Positions 31,946-41,900 of a DNA stretch of 52,840 bases are shown here, in pieces; the stretch's first letter is position 1; each line of letters starts with the position of its first letter. Made by a program: the position numbers and the translations under genes. The DNA is taken from assembly GCA_946479075.1 (NCBI GenBank), contig CAMLDT010000001.1, positions 1 to 52,840 of the forward strand. Direction: 5' to 3'. This stretch comes from an uncultured Polaromonas sp. Lineage in GTDB: Bacteria > Pseudomonadota > Gammaproteobacteria > Burkholderiales > Burkholderiaceae. The notes beneath the pieces are model-generated. The model saw only the letters and a program-made list of their open reading frames with translations. It was not told the origin of the DNA and made no database searches.

Positions 31946-32722
31946 TCAGAGGCCCTTCCAGGCCGGTGTTCTCTTTTCCATGAAAGCCAGTACCCCTTCA
32001 TGAAAATCGCTGCTGCCGTAACAGCGGCGGATCAAATCCTCGTCGGGGGGAAGGCCGCTGTTGACCAGGCGCCGCAGGCCTTCCTTGCTGACGCTCTGGG
32101 TCACGGGCGCCAGTGCGGCCAGCCGTCCGCACAGCGTGGCAAGCGCCGCGTCCATGTCGCCTTGCCCGGTGAGTTGAAACAGGAAGCCGCAGGCCACCGC
32201 CTCATCGGCCGTGAGGACCTCGGCCAGCATCAACATGCGTTTGACCCGCGGCACACCGAAGGCCGCGCAAAGACGCGCCAGGTTGGCGACCGACAGGCAG
32301 TTGCCCAGTGTTTTGGCAATGGGCACGCCGAAGCGCGAACCCGCTGCGGCGACACGAAAATCGCAGGCCGTGGCAATCGCCAGGCCACCACCTATGGTCC
32401 AGCCTTCAATGGCGGCGACCGTGGGCATGGGCAACGACTCCAGCCGCGCAATGCACTGGTCGATCTGCTTTTCATACGCGACCCCATCCTCACCGCTGGT
32501 GAAGGTGGTGAACTGCTCGATGTCGGTACCGGCGACAAACGCCTGACCGCCGGCGCCGCGAAAGGTCACCACACGCACCGAGGTGTCGGTTTTGAGCTGC
32601 TCGCAGATCTCATTGAGTTGTTGGTACATCGCCCAGGTCATGGCGTTGCGAGCCGCAGGCCGGTCAAACACGACCGCGGCAACACCATTGGCAATGCTCA
32701 GATCAACCGTGCCATCACTCAT
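31946..32722 (-). CDS. Crotonase-fold enoyl-CoA hydratase/isomerase family protein lacking catalytic glutamates
   Basis: A 258-residue crotonase-fold protein. The first oxyanion-hole region is GGQAFVAGTDIEQF (about 55-68) and the second WTIGGGLAIATACDFRVAA (about 106-124). In true enoyl-CoA hydratases the latter reads GGGCE and the following segment FGQPE; here they are GGGLA and FGVPI, so both catalytic Glu positions are lost. It therefore probably performs another crotonase reaction (isomerisation, CoA hydrolysis or C-C cleavage). It overlaps the CoA-transferase gene (ATGA), so the two very likely act on the same acyl-CoA. Confidence 0.85.
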   Translation of the reverse strand: MSDGTVDLSIANGVAAVVFDRPAARNAMTWAMYQQLNEICEQLKTDTSVRVVTFRGAGGQAFVAGTDIEQFTTFTSGEDGVAYEKQIDQCIARLESLPMPTVAAIEGWTIGGGLAIATACDFRVAAAGSRFGVPIAKTLGNCLSVANLARLCAAFGVPRVKRMLMLAEVLTADEAVACGFLFQLTGQGDMDAALATLCGRLAALAPVTQSVSKEGLRRLVNSGLPPDEDLIRRCYGSSDFHEGVLAFMEKRTPAWKGL

Positions 32723-33975
32723 GCTGAAAATGCTCCCTGCCCCGCAAGCCGGGACTGCTCGGCGGCGTCCAGGCCGATTTCGCCGAGTACCTCGGCCGTG
32801 TGTTCACCCAGGCGCGGCGGGTGCCTGCGCACCTGTTGCGGCGTGCCGGACATCTTGACCGCAAAACCGATGTTGGGCACCTTGCCCTCCACGGGGTGGT
32901 CGATCTCCATGCGCATCCCGCGCGCTTTGGCGTGATCGCTGTCAAAGGCTTCGGGGTAAGTCAGGATGGGGCCGGCGGGAATGCCGGCTTGCAAAAAGGT
33001 GCTGACCCAGTGGTCCTTGGGCTGAAGGCGAAAAGTCTTTTCCAGCTCGACTTCCAGCGCGTGGCGATTCGCCAGGCGCAACGAAATGGTGGAAAAGCGT
33101 TCGTCGGCCAGCAGTTCCTCGCGGCCCAACAGCTGGCACAGCTGGAGCCATAGTTTCTGATTGTTGGCGCCCATCACAAAGTAGCCGTCGGAGCATGCCA
33201 TGGCCTGGTAAGGCGCCGTCATCTTGTTGGAGGTGCCCAGTGGCTCAGGCGGCTTGCCGGTGCCCCAGTAGTCGCAAATATCCCAGACCGAGAAAGCCAG
33301 CGCCGAGTCGAACAGCGAGGCGTCCACGTGCTGGCCCTGCCCGCTGGTCTTCGCGCCGATGAAGGCCGACAGCGTGGCATACACGGCGAACAACGCACAG
33401 CCGATGTCGGCCACCGGCACGCCGGCTTTCACGGGCGGTCCGCCGGGATAACCGGTGACGCTCATCACGCCAGACATGGCTTGGGCCATCAGGTCAAAGC
33501 CCGGGCGGTCCGACCAGGGGCCGGTCTGGCCGAAGCCAGAGATGCTGGTGTAGACCAGACGCGGATTCACGTCCTTGAGCACCTCGTAGCCCAGACCCAG
33601 CCGTTTCATGGCGCCGGGCCGGTAGTTCTCCAGCAGGATGTCGGCATCCTTCGCCAGTTCCAGCAACACCTTGCGGCCGGCCTCGGACTTGAGGTTGAGG
33701 GCCACGCTGCGCTTGTTGCGGTTCATGTTCAGGAAACCCAGCGAATCCGGCCCCTTCATCTTGAAGCCCATCGCGCCGCGCGTCTGGTCGCCGCTGCCAG
33801 GCGGTTCGATCTTGACCACGTCGGCGCCCATGTCCGCCAGCAACATGCAGGCATAGGGGCCAGCCATCACCTGGCTGATGTCGAGCACGCGGACCCCGGC
33901 CAGGGGAAGGGGCCGGGCATTTTTGCCCCCGGCTTCGGTTTCCTGCTTCAAGGTTTTACTCCGTGTATCGGCCAT
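32719..33975 (-). CDS. CaiB/BaiF family III CoA-transferase
   Basis: A 418-residue CoA-transferase. Standard features: RVLDISQVMAGPYACMLLAD and GADVVKIEPPGSGD at the start, RNKRSVALNLK, LLENYRPGAMKRLGLGY, GFGQTGPW, and VPVADIGCALFA with the catalytic Asp near 190. It is distinct from the ict protein in this window and closer to formyl-/succinyl-CoA:dicarboxylate types. It would activate the acid brought in by the TRAP system whose large permease gene lies 4 bp upstream. The crotonase gene overlaps its stop. Confidence 0.9.
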   Translation of the reverse strand: MADTRSKTLKQETEAGGKNARPLPLAGVRVLDISQVMAGPYACMLLADMGADVVKIEPPGSGDQTRGAMGFKMKGPDSLGFLNMNRNKRSVALNLKSEAGRKVLLELAKDADILLENYRPGAMKRLGLGYEVLKDVNPRLVYTSISGFGQTGPWSDRPGFDLMAQAMSGVMSVTGYPGGPPVKAGVPVADIGCALFAVYATLSAFIGAKTSGQGQHVDASLFDSALAFSVWDICDYWGTGKPPEPLGTSNKMTAPYQAMACSDGYFVMGANNQKLWLQLCQLLGREELLADERFSTISLRLANRHALEVELEKTFRLQPKDHWVSTFLQAGIPAGPILTYPEAFDSDHAKARGMRMEIDHPVEGKVPNIGFAVKMSGTPQQVRRHPPRLGEHTAEVLGEIGLDAAEQSRLAGQGAFSA

Positions 33976-33979
33976 GGGC

Positions 33980-35266
33980 TCAGCGATAAAACATCTGGAC
34001 CAGCCCCAGACCGGTCACAGGCACATAGGTCACCAGAACCAGCACCGCCACCAGCACGCCGATGAACCAGATGTTGACCTTGCTCACGTCCCAGACGGAA
34101 GCCTTGGCAATCGAGCTGGCCACCATCAGCACACTGGCGACCGGCGGCGTCTGCTGACCAATGCCCAGGTTGATGGTGACAATCAGGCCGAAGTGCACCG
34201 GGTCGATACCCACAGCCCGGACCAGCGGCATCACGATGGGAATGACCAGGATGATGGCTGCGGCGGAGTGCAGAAACATGCCGAGGAACAGGAACAGCAC
34301 ATTGAGCAGCGCCAGCACCACCCACTTGTTGGACGTGAAGTCCGACACGGCCTTGGCCAGCGCCTGGGGCGCCTGCACTTCGGTCAGGTAGGTGCCCAGC
34401 AAGGCACTGGTTGCCACCAGCAGCATCACCACGGCGGTCTGCAGCCCGCCCTCCATGACGGCAGCACGCAGGTGCTTGAGGTCGAGTTCGCGATAGACCA
34501 CCAGGCCGATGAACAGCGCGGCGATCACTGCCAGCGCAGCGCCTTCGGTGGCGGTCACCACGCCGCCAAAGATGCCGCCCAGAATGATGATGGGCAATGC
34601 GAAAGCCCACAAGGCCTCGCGCCCGGTTTTACCCACCCGCTTGATGGAAAACGCCTCTTCCCGGGGCAGGTTGTAGCGGCGCGCCAGGAAGGTGGCCATG
34701 CCCATCAAACCCACAGCGCCCAGCAGGCCGGGAACAATCCCGGCGACAAACATTTGAACCACCGAGGTTTCGGCCATCACCGCGTACAGGATCATGGGAA
34801 TCGACGGTGGAATGATGACCGCCAGCGTGGCCGACGACGACATCACCGCCGCCGCAAACGGTCCAGGGTAGCCCTTGGCTTTCATGCCGGGGATCAAAAT
34901 GGAACCCAGTGCGGCCACGTCGGCCACGGCCGAGCCGGAAATCTCCGCAAAAAACAGGGAGGAACCGATGGACACGTGCGCCAGCCCGCCACGCACCCAG
35001 CCAAACAGCGACGAGGCAAAAGCGATCAGCCGCCGTGAAATGCCCGATGCGTTCATGATCGCGCCCGCCAGAATGAACAGCGGGATGGCCAGCAAGGGGA
35101 AATTGGTGGCCCCGTTATAGACCACAAGCGCCACATTCGGCAGCGAATCCATGCCGTGGCTCGCCAGCATGGCGATCACGGCAACAATGCCCAGAGAGAC
35201 GGCAATCGGAATATTGAGCAGCACCAGCAAGAGCACGGCGCCAAACAGGAGAAGCATGGTGGTCAT
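33980..35266 (-). CDS. TRAP transporter large permease (DctM-like), second system
   Basis: A 428-residue membrane protein with about twelve hydrophobic segments, starting LLLFGAVLLLVLLNIPIAVS. Family segments include GISRRLIAFASSLFGWVRGG and VVTATEGAALAVIAALF. It is the channel subunit of a TRAP importer, 15 bp after the small permease gene. The ligand is unknown; the downstream CoA-transferase suggests a carboxylic acid. Confidence 0.9.
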   Translation of the reverse strand: MTTMLLLFGAVLLLVLLNIPIAVSLGIVAVIAMLASHGMDSLPNVALVVYNGATNFPLLAIPLFILAGAIMNASGISRRLIAFASSLFGWVRGGLAHVSIGSSLFFAEISGSAVADVAALGSILIPGMKAKGYPGPFAAAVMSSSATLAVIIPPSIPMILYAVMAETSVVQMFVAGIVPGLLGAVGLMGMATFLARRYNLPREEAFSIKRVGKTGREALWAFALPIIILGGIFGGVVTATEGAALAVIAALFIGLVVYRELDLKHLRAAVMEGGLQTAVVMLLVATSALLGTYLTEVQAPQALAKAVSDFTSNKWVVLALLNVLFLFLGMFLHSAAAIILVIPIVMPLVRAVGIDPVHFGLIVTINLGIGQQTPPVASVLMVASSIAKASVWDVSKVNIWFIGVLVAVLVLVTYVPVTGLGLVQMFYR

Positions 35267-35281
35267 GGGGATTCCCGCGCG

Positions 35282-35830
35282 TCAGTGCAAGCCGTCCGAC
35301 AGACCGGCGCCGGAAGCGGCGGGCTGCTGCGAATGAGGGTTGATCAGATCCGTGAGATGCATGATCTCGCCGATCAGGATCAGTCCCGAACTGATCGGAA
35401 TCACCGACTGCACCACGTTCATCGGTATCCAGGACAGGCTCACCAGCGTCTCACCCACGAGCGCCGGCATGATCATCAGGCCCACGTAACCCAGCAAGGC
35501 AAAAAACAGGATCACCAGGATCTGCCCGAAGATGCTGACCGCACGCTTCAAGCCTGGCGAAAGCTGGTCCACCACCTCGGGACAGCCGATGTGCCCGCGC
35601 CGGACGGAAGCGAGTGCCGACCCGTAAAACGTCAGCCAGGCCAGCAGCACCGAAGCCACCTCGTCGTACCAGACCAGCGAGTGGCCCGCGACCCGGAAGA
35701 CGATGCCCAGCGTGACCTCTACGGCCAGCACAATCATGAGGAACATCACCACCCACTCAAGAAGCAGGCCATAACGCTCCCGGAAGCGGTTCATGGCGCC
35801 GCCGGAAGCCAGTGTCGAAGGGTTTTGCAT
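35282..35830 (-). CDS. TRAP transporter small permease (DctQ-like), second system
   Basis: A 182-residue protein with four hydrophobic segments (about 20-45, 55-75, 98-120, 138-155) and the DctQ core WYDEVASVLLAWLTFYGSA. A polar C-terminal tail ends in SGAGLSDGLH. The ATG at 35830 follows AAAGGCGC; the gene is 16 bp from the receptor gene and 15 bp from the large permease. Confidence 0.87.
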   Translation of the reverse strand: MQNPSTLASGGAMNRFRERYGLLLEWVVMFLMIVLAVEVTLGIVFRVAGHSLVWYDEVASVLLAWLTFYGSALASVRRGHIGCPEVVDQLSPGLKRAVSIFGQILVILFFALLGYVGLMIMPALVGETLVSLSWIPMNVVQSVIPISSGLILIGEIMHLTDLINPHSQQPAASGAGLSDGLH

Positions 35831-35846
35831 CAAAGCGCCTTTGCCT

Positions 35847-36845
35847 TTATTTCCCGAGCGCCACGGCCTTGTCGATCAGCGGCTTGGCGCCGGCGACTTC
35901 CTTGCCGAACTCTTCATAAATCGACTTGCTGGCGGCAATGAAGGCCTCCTTGTCAACCTCGTTGACCTGCATGCCGCTTTGCTTGAGTTTGGCCAGCAGC
36001 TCCGTCTCTGCCTTGGTGGCTTCTGCATAAACATAAGCCTGGGTTTCACGTGCTGTTTCTTCCAGCACCTTGCGCACATCGGCCGGCAGGGTGTTGTAGC
36101 GGCGCGTACCGACCATCACGTAAGCCGGTGTATAGACGTGGCCGGACAGGGACAGGTATTTCTGCACTTCCTGCAGCTTGGCCGAGTAAATCTGCGTGAA
36201 CGGATTTTCCTGCCCGTCCATCACACCCGTCTGCAGCGCCGTGAACAGCTCCGAAAACTTCATCGGGCTCGGGTTGGCGCCATAGGTCTGGAACATCTTC
36301 ACGCGCCACTTGCCTTCAGGCACACGCAGCTTGATGCCCTGCAAATCGGCCGGGCCCTTGATCGGCTTTTTGTTGTTGGTGATGTGGCGGTAGCCGTTTT
36401 CCCACACCGCAAGCACCTTCAGGCCTTTTTTCTCGGTTTCCGGCGCAATGCTGGGCCAGAACACCTCTTTCTCGATGCGCGCCATGTGCGCCCTGTCCTT
36501 GACGATATAGGGCAGCTCGAAAATACCGAACAGGTCCACCTCGGACGTCATCACCGTCGAAGGCACCGCCATGTCGATGGTGCCCAGCTTGAGCTTCTGG
36601 ATCATCTCCTTGTCGCCACCGAGCTGGCTGGAGCCATAAGTCACGATCTTGACCTTGCCGGCGAGTTTGGCGTTCACACGTTTGGCATATTCGTCGGCAC
36701 TGATCTGGAACAGGGAGCCCGGTTCACCAACGTGACCCAGCTTGAGTTCAACCGCCTGGGCAAAAGCGGTGCCGTGCACGGTCAGCGTCGTGACGGCGGC
36801 GATCAGGGAGGCGCGGACGGCGGCAGAAAATGTGAACGCTTTCAT
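35847..36845 (-). CDS. TRAP transporter substrate-binding protein (DctP-like), second system
   Basis: A 332-residue periplasmic receptor. Signal peptide ends near AFAQA (about 27), then VELKLGHVGEPGS. The ligand-carboxylate Arg is expected in GIKLRVPEGKWRV (about 150), followed by MKFSELFTALQTGVMDGQEN. AAAAGGAGACATC precedes the ATG. It resembles DctP receptors for hydroxy- or oxo-acids more than C4-dicarboxylates, but this is a weak inference. It follows the aminotransferase gene after 89 bp. Confidence 0.9.
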   Translation of the reverse strand: MKAFTFSAAVRASLIAAVTTLTVHGTAFAQAVELKLGHVGEPGSLFQISADEYAKRVNAKLAGKVKIVTYGSSQLGGDKEMIQKLKLGTIDMAVPSTVMTSEVDLFGIFELPYIVKDRAHMARIEKEVFWPSIAPETEKKGLKVLAVWENGYRHITNNKKPIKGPADLQGIKLRVPEGKWRVKMFQTYGANPSPMKFSELFTALQTGVMDGQENPFTQIYSAKLQEVQKYLSLSGHVYTPAYVMVGTRRYNTLPADVRKVLEETARETQAYVYAEATKAETELLAKLKQSGMQVNEVDKEAFIAASKSIYEEFGKEVAGAKPLIDKAVALGK

Positions 36846-36934
36846 GATGTCTCCTTTTGTAGTGATATATCCGTGGTATCCGTGGCTTGCAACAGACCAC
36901 ACGACCGGACAGCGTGTGGCGGGAACGCTTGGCC

Positions 36935-38155
36935 TCATGCAGCTTTGGCCAGCGGCACTGGCGCCGGATGGCTGGAGAAGTGGTCCATGGCGGCCTGCAC
37001 CCCCGAACCGGCCAGCCTGACGCCGGCGAGCTTGAGGCCCATCTCGCAGCCCGCCAGCGCACCCATGAGGGTCAGATCATTGGAGTCACCCAGATGGCCG
37101 ATGCGGAACATCTTTCCCTTGACCTTGCCCAGGCCGGTGCCCAGTGAGCAGTCAAAGCGTTCGTAAATGATCTTGCGCACGGCATCGGCGTCCACGCCGG
37201 CGGGCATCATCACGCCGGTGAGAATGGGCGAATACACCGCCGGATCGGCACACTGGATCTGCAGGCCCCAGGCGCGGACGGCGGCGCGCACGCCTTCGGC
37301 CCAGCGCTGGTGGCGGGCAAACACCACGTCCAGCCCCTGCCCCAGCAACATGTCGCAGGCCTCGTTGAGACCGTAGAGCAAATTGGTGTTGGGCGTGGAC
37401 GGCCAGTAGCCGGTCCGGTTCATCTCGATGATTTCGTCCCAGGCCCAGAAGGCCTTGGGCAGCGTGGCGCTCCTGCTTGCTTCCAGCGCCTTGGCGGACA
37501 CGGCATTGAAGCTGATGCCGGGCGGCAGCATCAGGCCTTTTTGTGAGCCGCTGATGCTGACGTCCACACCCCATTCGTCGTGCCGGTAATCGGCCGAGGC
37601 CAGGCCGGAGATGGTGTCCACCAGCAGCAGCGCCGGGTGTTTGGCAGCGTCGATGGCCTTGCGCACGGCGGCAATATTGCTGGTCACACCGGTGGAGGTT
37701 TCGTTGTGCACCACACAGACGGCCCGGATGCTGTGCTGCGTGTCGGCCTTGAGCCGCTCCTCGATCAGGTCGGCGCGCACGCCGTGACGCCAGACTTCAG
37801 CCCCCGGATCAGCCATCACTTCAGTTTTCAGTCCGACGCGGGCGGCGAGCTTTTGCCAGAGCGCCGCAAAGTGGCCGGTTTCGTACATCAGCACATGGTC
37901 GCCGGCGCTCAGGGTGTTCACCAGCGCCGCTTCCCAGGCGCCGGTGCCGGAGGCCGGGTAAATCATCACCGGCTGTTGGGTCCGGAAGATTTTTTTGACA
38001 TCGGCCAGCACCTTCAGACCGAGGGCACCAAACTCGGGCCCGCGGTGATCGATGGTCGGCAGACTCATGGCGCGCAGGATGCGGTCAGGCACCGGAGAGG
38101 GGCCGGGAATCTGCAGGAAATGCCGGCCGGTGGGGTGAAAGTCAAGCGTCAACAT
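36935..38155 (-). CDS. Class V PLP aminotransferase, serine-glyoxylate type
   Basis: A 406-residue fold-type I aminotransferase of the alanine/serine-glyoxylate (SgaA-like) group. GRHFLQIPGPSPVPDRI at the N-terminus, YPASGTGAWEAAL near 82, VHNETSTGVTSN near 150, DTISGLAS near 180, and the PLP lysine in SGSQKGLMLPPG near 205 are all present. It would transfer an amino group to glyoxylate or another oxo acid. First gene of the minus-strand operon, facing gntR; the ATG at 38155 is used since earlier in-frame starts overlap the operator. TRAP and CoA-transferase genes downstream suggest the imported compound is an amino or oxo acid. Confidence 0.88.
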   Translation of the reverse strand: MLTLDFHPTGRHFLQIPGPSPVPDRILRAMSLPTIDHRGPEFGALGLKVLADVKKIFRTQQPVMIYPASGTGAWEAALVNTLSAGDHVLMYETGHFAALWQKLAARVGLKTEVMADPGAEVWRHGVRADLIEERLKADTQHSIRAVCVVHNETSTGVTSNIAAVRKAIDAAKHPALLLVDTISGLASADYRHDEWGVDVSISGSQKGLMLPPGISFNAVSAKALEASRSATLPKAFWAWDEIIEMNRTGYWPSTPNTNLLYGLNEACDMLLGQGLDVVFARHQRWAEGVRAAVRAWGLQIQCADPAVYSPILTGVMMPAGVDADAVRKIIYERFDCSLGTGLGKVKGKMFRIGHLGDSNDLTLMGALAGCEMGLKLAGVRLAGSGVQAAMDHFSSHPAPVPLAKAA

Positions 38156-38185
38156 GGTCAAAATACTCCGTGGATGTCTCATTTT

Positions 38186-38258
38186 TTGCATACAAAATTC
38201 ATTTGTCAACCTTTTTGGCGCAAATATAGGGTTTCAACCCAGTCTTTTTTGCATACAA
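38186..38258. promoter_or_regulatory. Paired GntR operators and gntR promoter
   Basis: TTGCATACAA occurs at 38186-38195 and again at 38249-38258, each inside TTTTTTGCATACAA, with centres 63 bp apart (about six helical turns). The 10-mer is a near-palindrome of the type bound by GntR/FadR-like proteins. Between them lie TTGTCA (38203-38208), 16 bases and TATAGG (38225-38230), a plausible promoter for gntR; the second site then falls just after the transcription start. Confidence 0.75.
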
Positions 38259-38265
38259 TTTTGGA

Positions 38266-38961
38266 ATGAGTGCAGACATCATCCCCATTCCCCGCGCAGC
38301 GCTGCATGAGCAGGTGGCCCACCGGCTGCGTCAGATGCTGGTCGAAAACCGCATTGCGCCGGGCGCCAAGCTCAATGAACGCGAACTGAGCGAAATCCTG
38401 AATGTCTCCCGCACACCGCTGCGTGAGGCGATCAAGATGCTGGCTGCCGAAGGCCTGGTCGAGCTGCTGCCCAACCGCGGCGCCATCGCCGTCGAACTCA
38501 CCGAAGCCGACATCCTCAACACCTTCGAAGTCATGTCGGGGCTGGAGGCGCAATCGGGCGCGCTGGCGGCCGAGCGCATCACCGACGCCGAGCTCAGCGA
38601 GATCAAGGCCATGCACTACGAAATGCTCGCAGCCTGGACACGCCGGGACCTGCCCGCCTACTACCAGCTCAATTCGGCCATTCACCGCGCGATCAACACC
38701 GCTGCCAAAAACCCGGTGCTGACCAGCACCTACAACCAGGTCAATGCACGGCTGCAGGCCCTGCGCTTTCGCTCCAACCAGGATGGCGAGAAGTGGCGCA
38801 CCGCCGTCAACGACCACGAGCAGATGATTGACGCGCTCGAAAAACGCGATGCGGTTGCCATGCGCGCCGTATTGATGGCCCACCTGCTCAACAAGCGCGA
38901 TGTGGTCATCGAACAGCTGCGTGCCGCCACCGGTGCAGGCGACCAGGCAGCCGAAGCATGA
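38266..38961 (+). CDS. GntR family (FCD-type) transcriptional regulator
   Basis: A 231-residue FadR-subfamily regulator. The winged helix (about 8-75) includes LNERELSEILNVSRTPLREA and GLVELLPNRGAIAVELTEADI. The C-terminal FCD domain (about 85-215) is all-helical and binds small acids through a metal site; the HYEMLAAWTRRDLPAYYQLN and FHRAI-like INSAIHRAIN segments fit. It diverges from the aminotransferase/TRAP operon and overlaps the FAD/Fe-S gene (ATGA), so it likely controls both directions and itself. Confidence 0.9.
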   Translation: MSADIIPIPRAALHEQVAHRLRQMLVENRIAPGAKLNERELSEILNVSRTPLREAIKMLAAEGLVELLPNRGAIAVELTEADILNTFEVMSGLEAQSGALAAERITDAELSEIKAMHYEMLAAWTRRDLPAYYQLNSAIHRAINTAAKNPVLTSTYNQVNARLQALRFRSNQDGEKWRTAVNDHEQMIDALEKRDAVAMRAVLMAHLLNKRDVVIEQLRAATGAGDQAAEA

Positions 38962-41900
38962 ACGCGCCCCTGCCCCTCAAAGTCGCGCGCGACAGCGCAG
39001 CGCAAGCCTACGAAAGGGTGGCCGGCGTCAGCAACGAAGTCGCCGGCAGGCTGGCGGCCAGGCTGGCCAAAGAAACCTGCGGTGAAGTGCTGTTCTCCAG
39101 CAGCGACCGCGGGCGCTACGCCACCGATGCGTCGATTTACCAGGTGATGCCTGCGGGGGTGTTTGTGCCCACGGGCGCTCCCGACGTCAAGACCGCGCTG
39201 GACATCTGCCGCGACATGGGTGTGCCCATCGTCCCGCGCGGCGGCGGCACCAGCCAGTGCGGCCAGACCGTCGGCGCGGGCCTGGTGATCGACCATGCCA
39301 AACACATGCGCAACATCCTCGATGTCGATGTTGAAAACCGCAGGGCCGAGGTCGAGCCCGGCATCGTGCTCGACCATCTGAACGCGGCCCTGAAAAAACA
39401 CGGCCTGTGGTATCCGGTAGATGTATCTACCGCCGCGCAGGCCACACTGGGCGGCATGGCCGGCAACAACTCCTGCGGCAGCCGCAGCATTGCCTACGGC
39501 AACATGGTGCACAACGTGCTGGGCGCCGAGGCCTGGACCTCGGACGGCAACCTGCTGCAACTCGGCCCCTGGGCCGGAAGCAGCGGCAAGGCGCGCGAGC
39601 TCGGCGCCTATGTGCGCACGCTGGCCGAGGAGCTGCAACCGGCGATCCAGCGGCACTGGCCCACGGTGATGCGGCGCGTCGGCGGCTACAACCTCGACAT
39701 TTTTGATCCGCGCAGTGAGCGGCCCTACACGGCCGACGGTTCGGTCAACCTGTCGCACCTGCTGGTCGGCAGCGAAGGCACGCTGGCACTGACCAAATCG
39801 CTGACCCTGCAACTGGCCGAGCTGCCCAAAGCCAAGGTGCTGGGCGTGGTGAACTTCCCGACTTTTTACCGCGCCATGGACGCGGCCCAGCACATTGTCA
39901 AGATCGGCGAAGGCACATTGACGGCGGTCGAGCTGGTGGATCGCACCATGATCGATCTGTCGCTGCAGAACCCGGCCTTTGCGCCAACCATCCGCAGTGC
40001 GCTGATCGGCCAGCCGGCAGCCATCTTGCTGGTGGAGTTTTCCGGCGCCAGCAAGGCAGCGTTGCTGCCGCACCTGAAACGCCTGGGCGAACTCATGGGC
40101 GATTTGCTGCTGCCCGATTCGGTGGTCGAGATGACCGAGGACGCGCCGCAAAAAAACCTGTGGGAAGTGCGCAAGGCCGGGCTCAACATCATGATGAGCC
40201 TCAAGGGCGACGGCAAGCCGGTGAGTTTCATCGAGGACTGCGCCGTGCCGCTGGAGCACCTGGCCGAATACACCGACGCGCTGACCGAGGTGTTCCACAA
40301 ATACGGCAGCAAGGGCACCTGGTATGCGCATGCCTCGGTCGGCACCCTGCATGTGCGGCCCATCCTGGACATGCGGCGCGAGGGCGCGCCCAAGATGCGC
40401 GCGATTGCTGAAGAAGCCTCGGAACTGGTGCGCAAGTTCAAGGGCGCCTACAGCGGTGAACACGGCGATGGCCTGTGCCGCGGCGAGTGGATCCAGTGGC
40501 AGTTCGGCCCGCAGATCAACGAAGCCTTCGCAAAAATCAAGCAATTCATGGACCCGGCCGGGCTGCTGAGCCCGGGCCGCATGGTCAACCCGCCCAAGAT
40601 GGACGACACCCGGCTGATGCGTTTTCCGCCGGGCTACAAGGTGATACCGATCAAGACTGCGCTCGACTGGCGCGCCTGGGATGTGCAGAACGATCCGGCC
40701 ACCGAACAGACCAGCGCGCCCGGCAGCGGCGGCGACCCGGCCCAGGGTTTTGCCAAGGCCGTGGAGATGTGCAACAACAACGGCCACTGCCGCAAGTTCG
40801 ACGCCGGCACCATGTGCCCCAGCTACCGCGTCACCCGCGACGAAAAACACCTGACGCGCGGCCGTGCCAACACGCTGCGCCTGGCGTTGTCCGGGCAACT
40901 CGGAGGCATCCATGCGCAGGACGCCCTCACCAGCGAGCCGGTGCGCGAGGCGCTGGACCTGTGCGTCGGCTGCAAGGGCTGCAAACGCGATTGCCCGACC
41001 GGCGTGGACATGGCGAAGATGAAGGTCGAGGTCTTGCACCACTACAAGGCCAAACACGGCTACACGCTCAAGGACAAGCTGGTCGCATGCCTGCCCGATT
41101 ACGCGCACTGGGCCAGCCGCCTGGCACCGCTGCTCAACCTGCGCGACAAAATTCCGGGACTGGCCGCCCTCAGCGAGAAGTTCACCGGGTTGTCGGCACA
41201 ACGCAGCCTGCCGCAGTGGCAGCGTCACACCTTCTTCAACACCGGCCATACAGGCGCCACCCGCGAAGAGGTGCTGGCGGCGGCCAAACCCGTGGTGCTG
41301 TTTGTCGATACCTTCAACGGCTATTTTGAAGGCGGCAACGCCAGTTCAGCATTAAAAGTGCTTCAAGCCGGCAGCTACACTGCGTATGTAGCTACCAAAA
41401 CCATAGCAGATGGCAAAAACCTGTGCTGCGGCCGGACCTACCTGGCCAGCGGCATGGTGGATGAAGCAAAAGCCAAGGCGCGCGAGTTGATCGATGCGCT
41501 GCTGCCCTTTGCCCAGCGCGGCATCGCCATCGTTGGCCTGGAGCCGTCCTGCCTGCTGACCCTGCGCGACGAGATGCTGGTGATGGGCCTGGGTGAGGCT
41601 GCGCAAACCGTCAGCGCTCAGGCGCTGCTGTTCGAGGAATTCCTGGCGCGCGAAGCCGCGGCCGGCAAGCTGGACAGCCTCAAGCAAAAGCTCCAGGCAG
41701 TGAGCCAGCCCATCCTGCTGCACGGCCACTGCCACCAGAAGGCTTTTGGCGCGGTCAGCCCCATCCTCGACGTACTCAGGCTGATCCCCGGTGCGAAACC
41801 GGAGCTGATCGAATCCAGTTGCTGCGGCATGGCCGGCAGCTTCGGTTACGAGGCCAGCCACTACGAGGTGTCCATGCAGATGGCCGAACTCAGCCTGCTG

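Noticed and set aside
38730..41249. An 839-codon minus-strand open frame opposite the FAD/Fe-S gene
   Set aside because: Such long antisense frames are expected opposite GC-rich genes with strong third-position bias; the plus-strand frame has clear FAD and Fe-S motifs.
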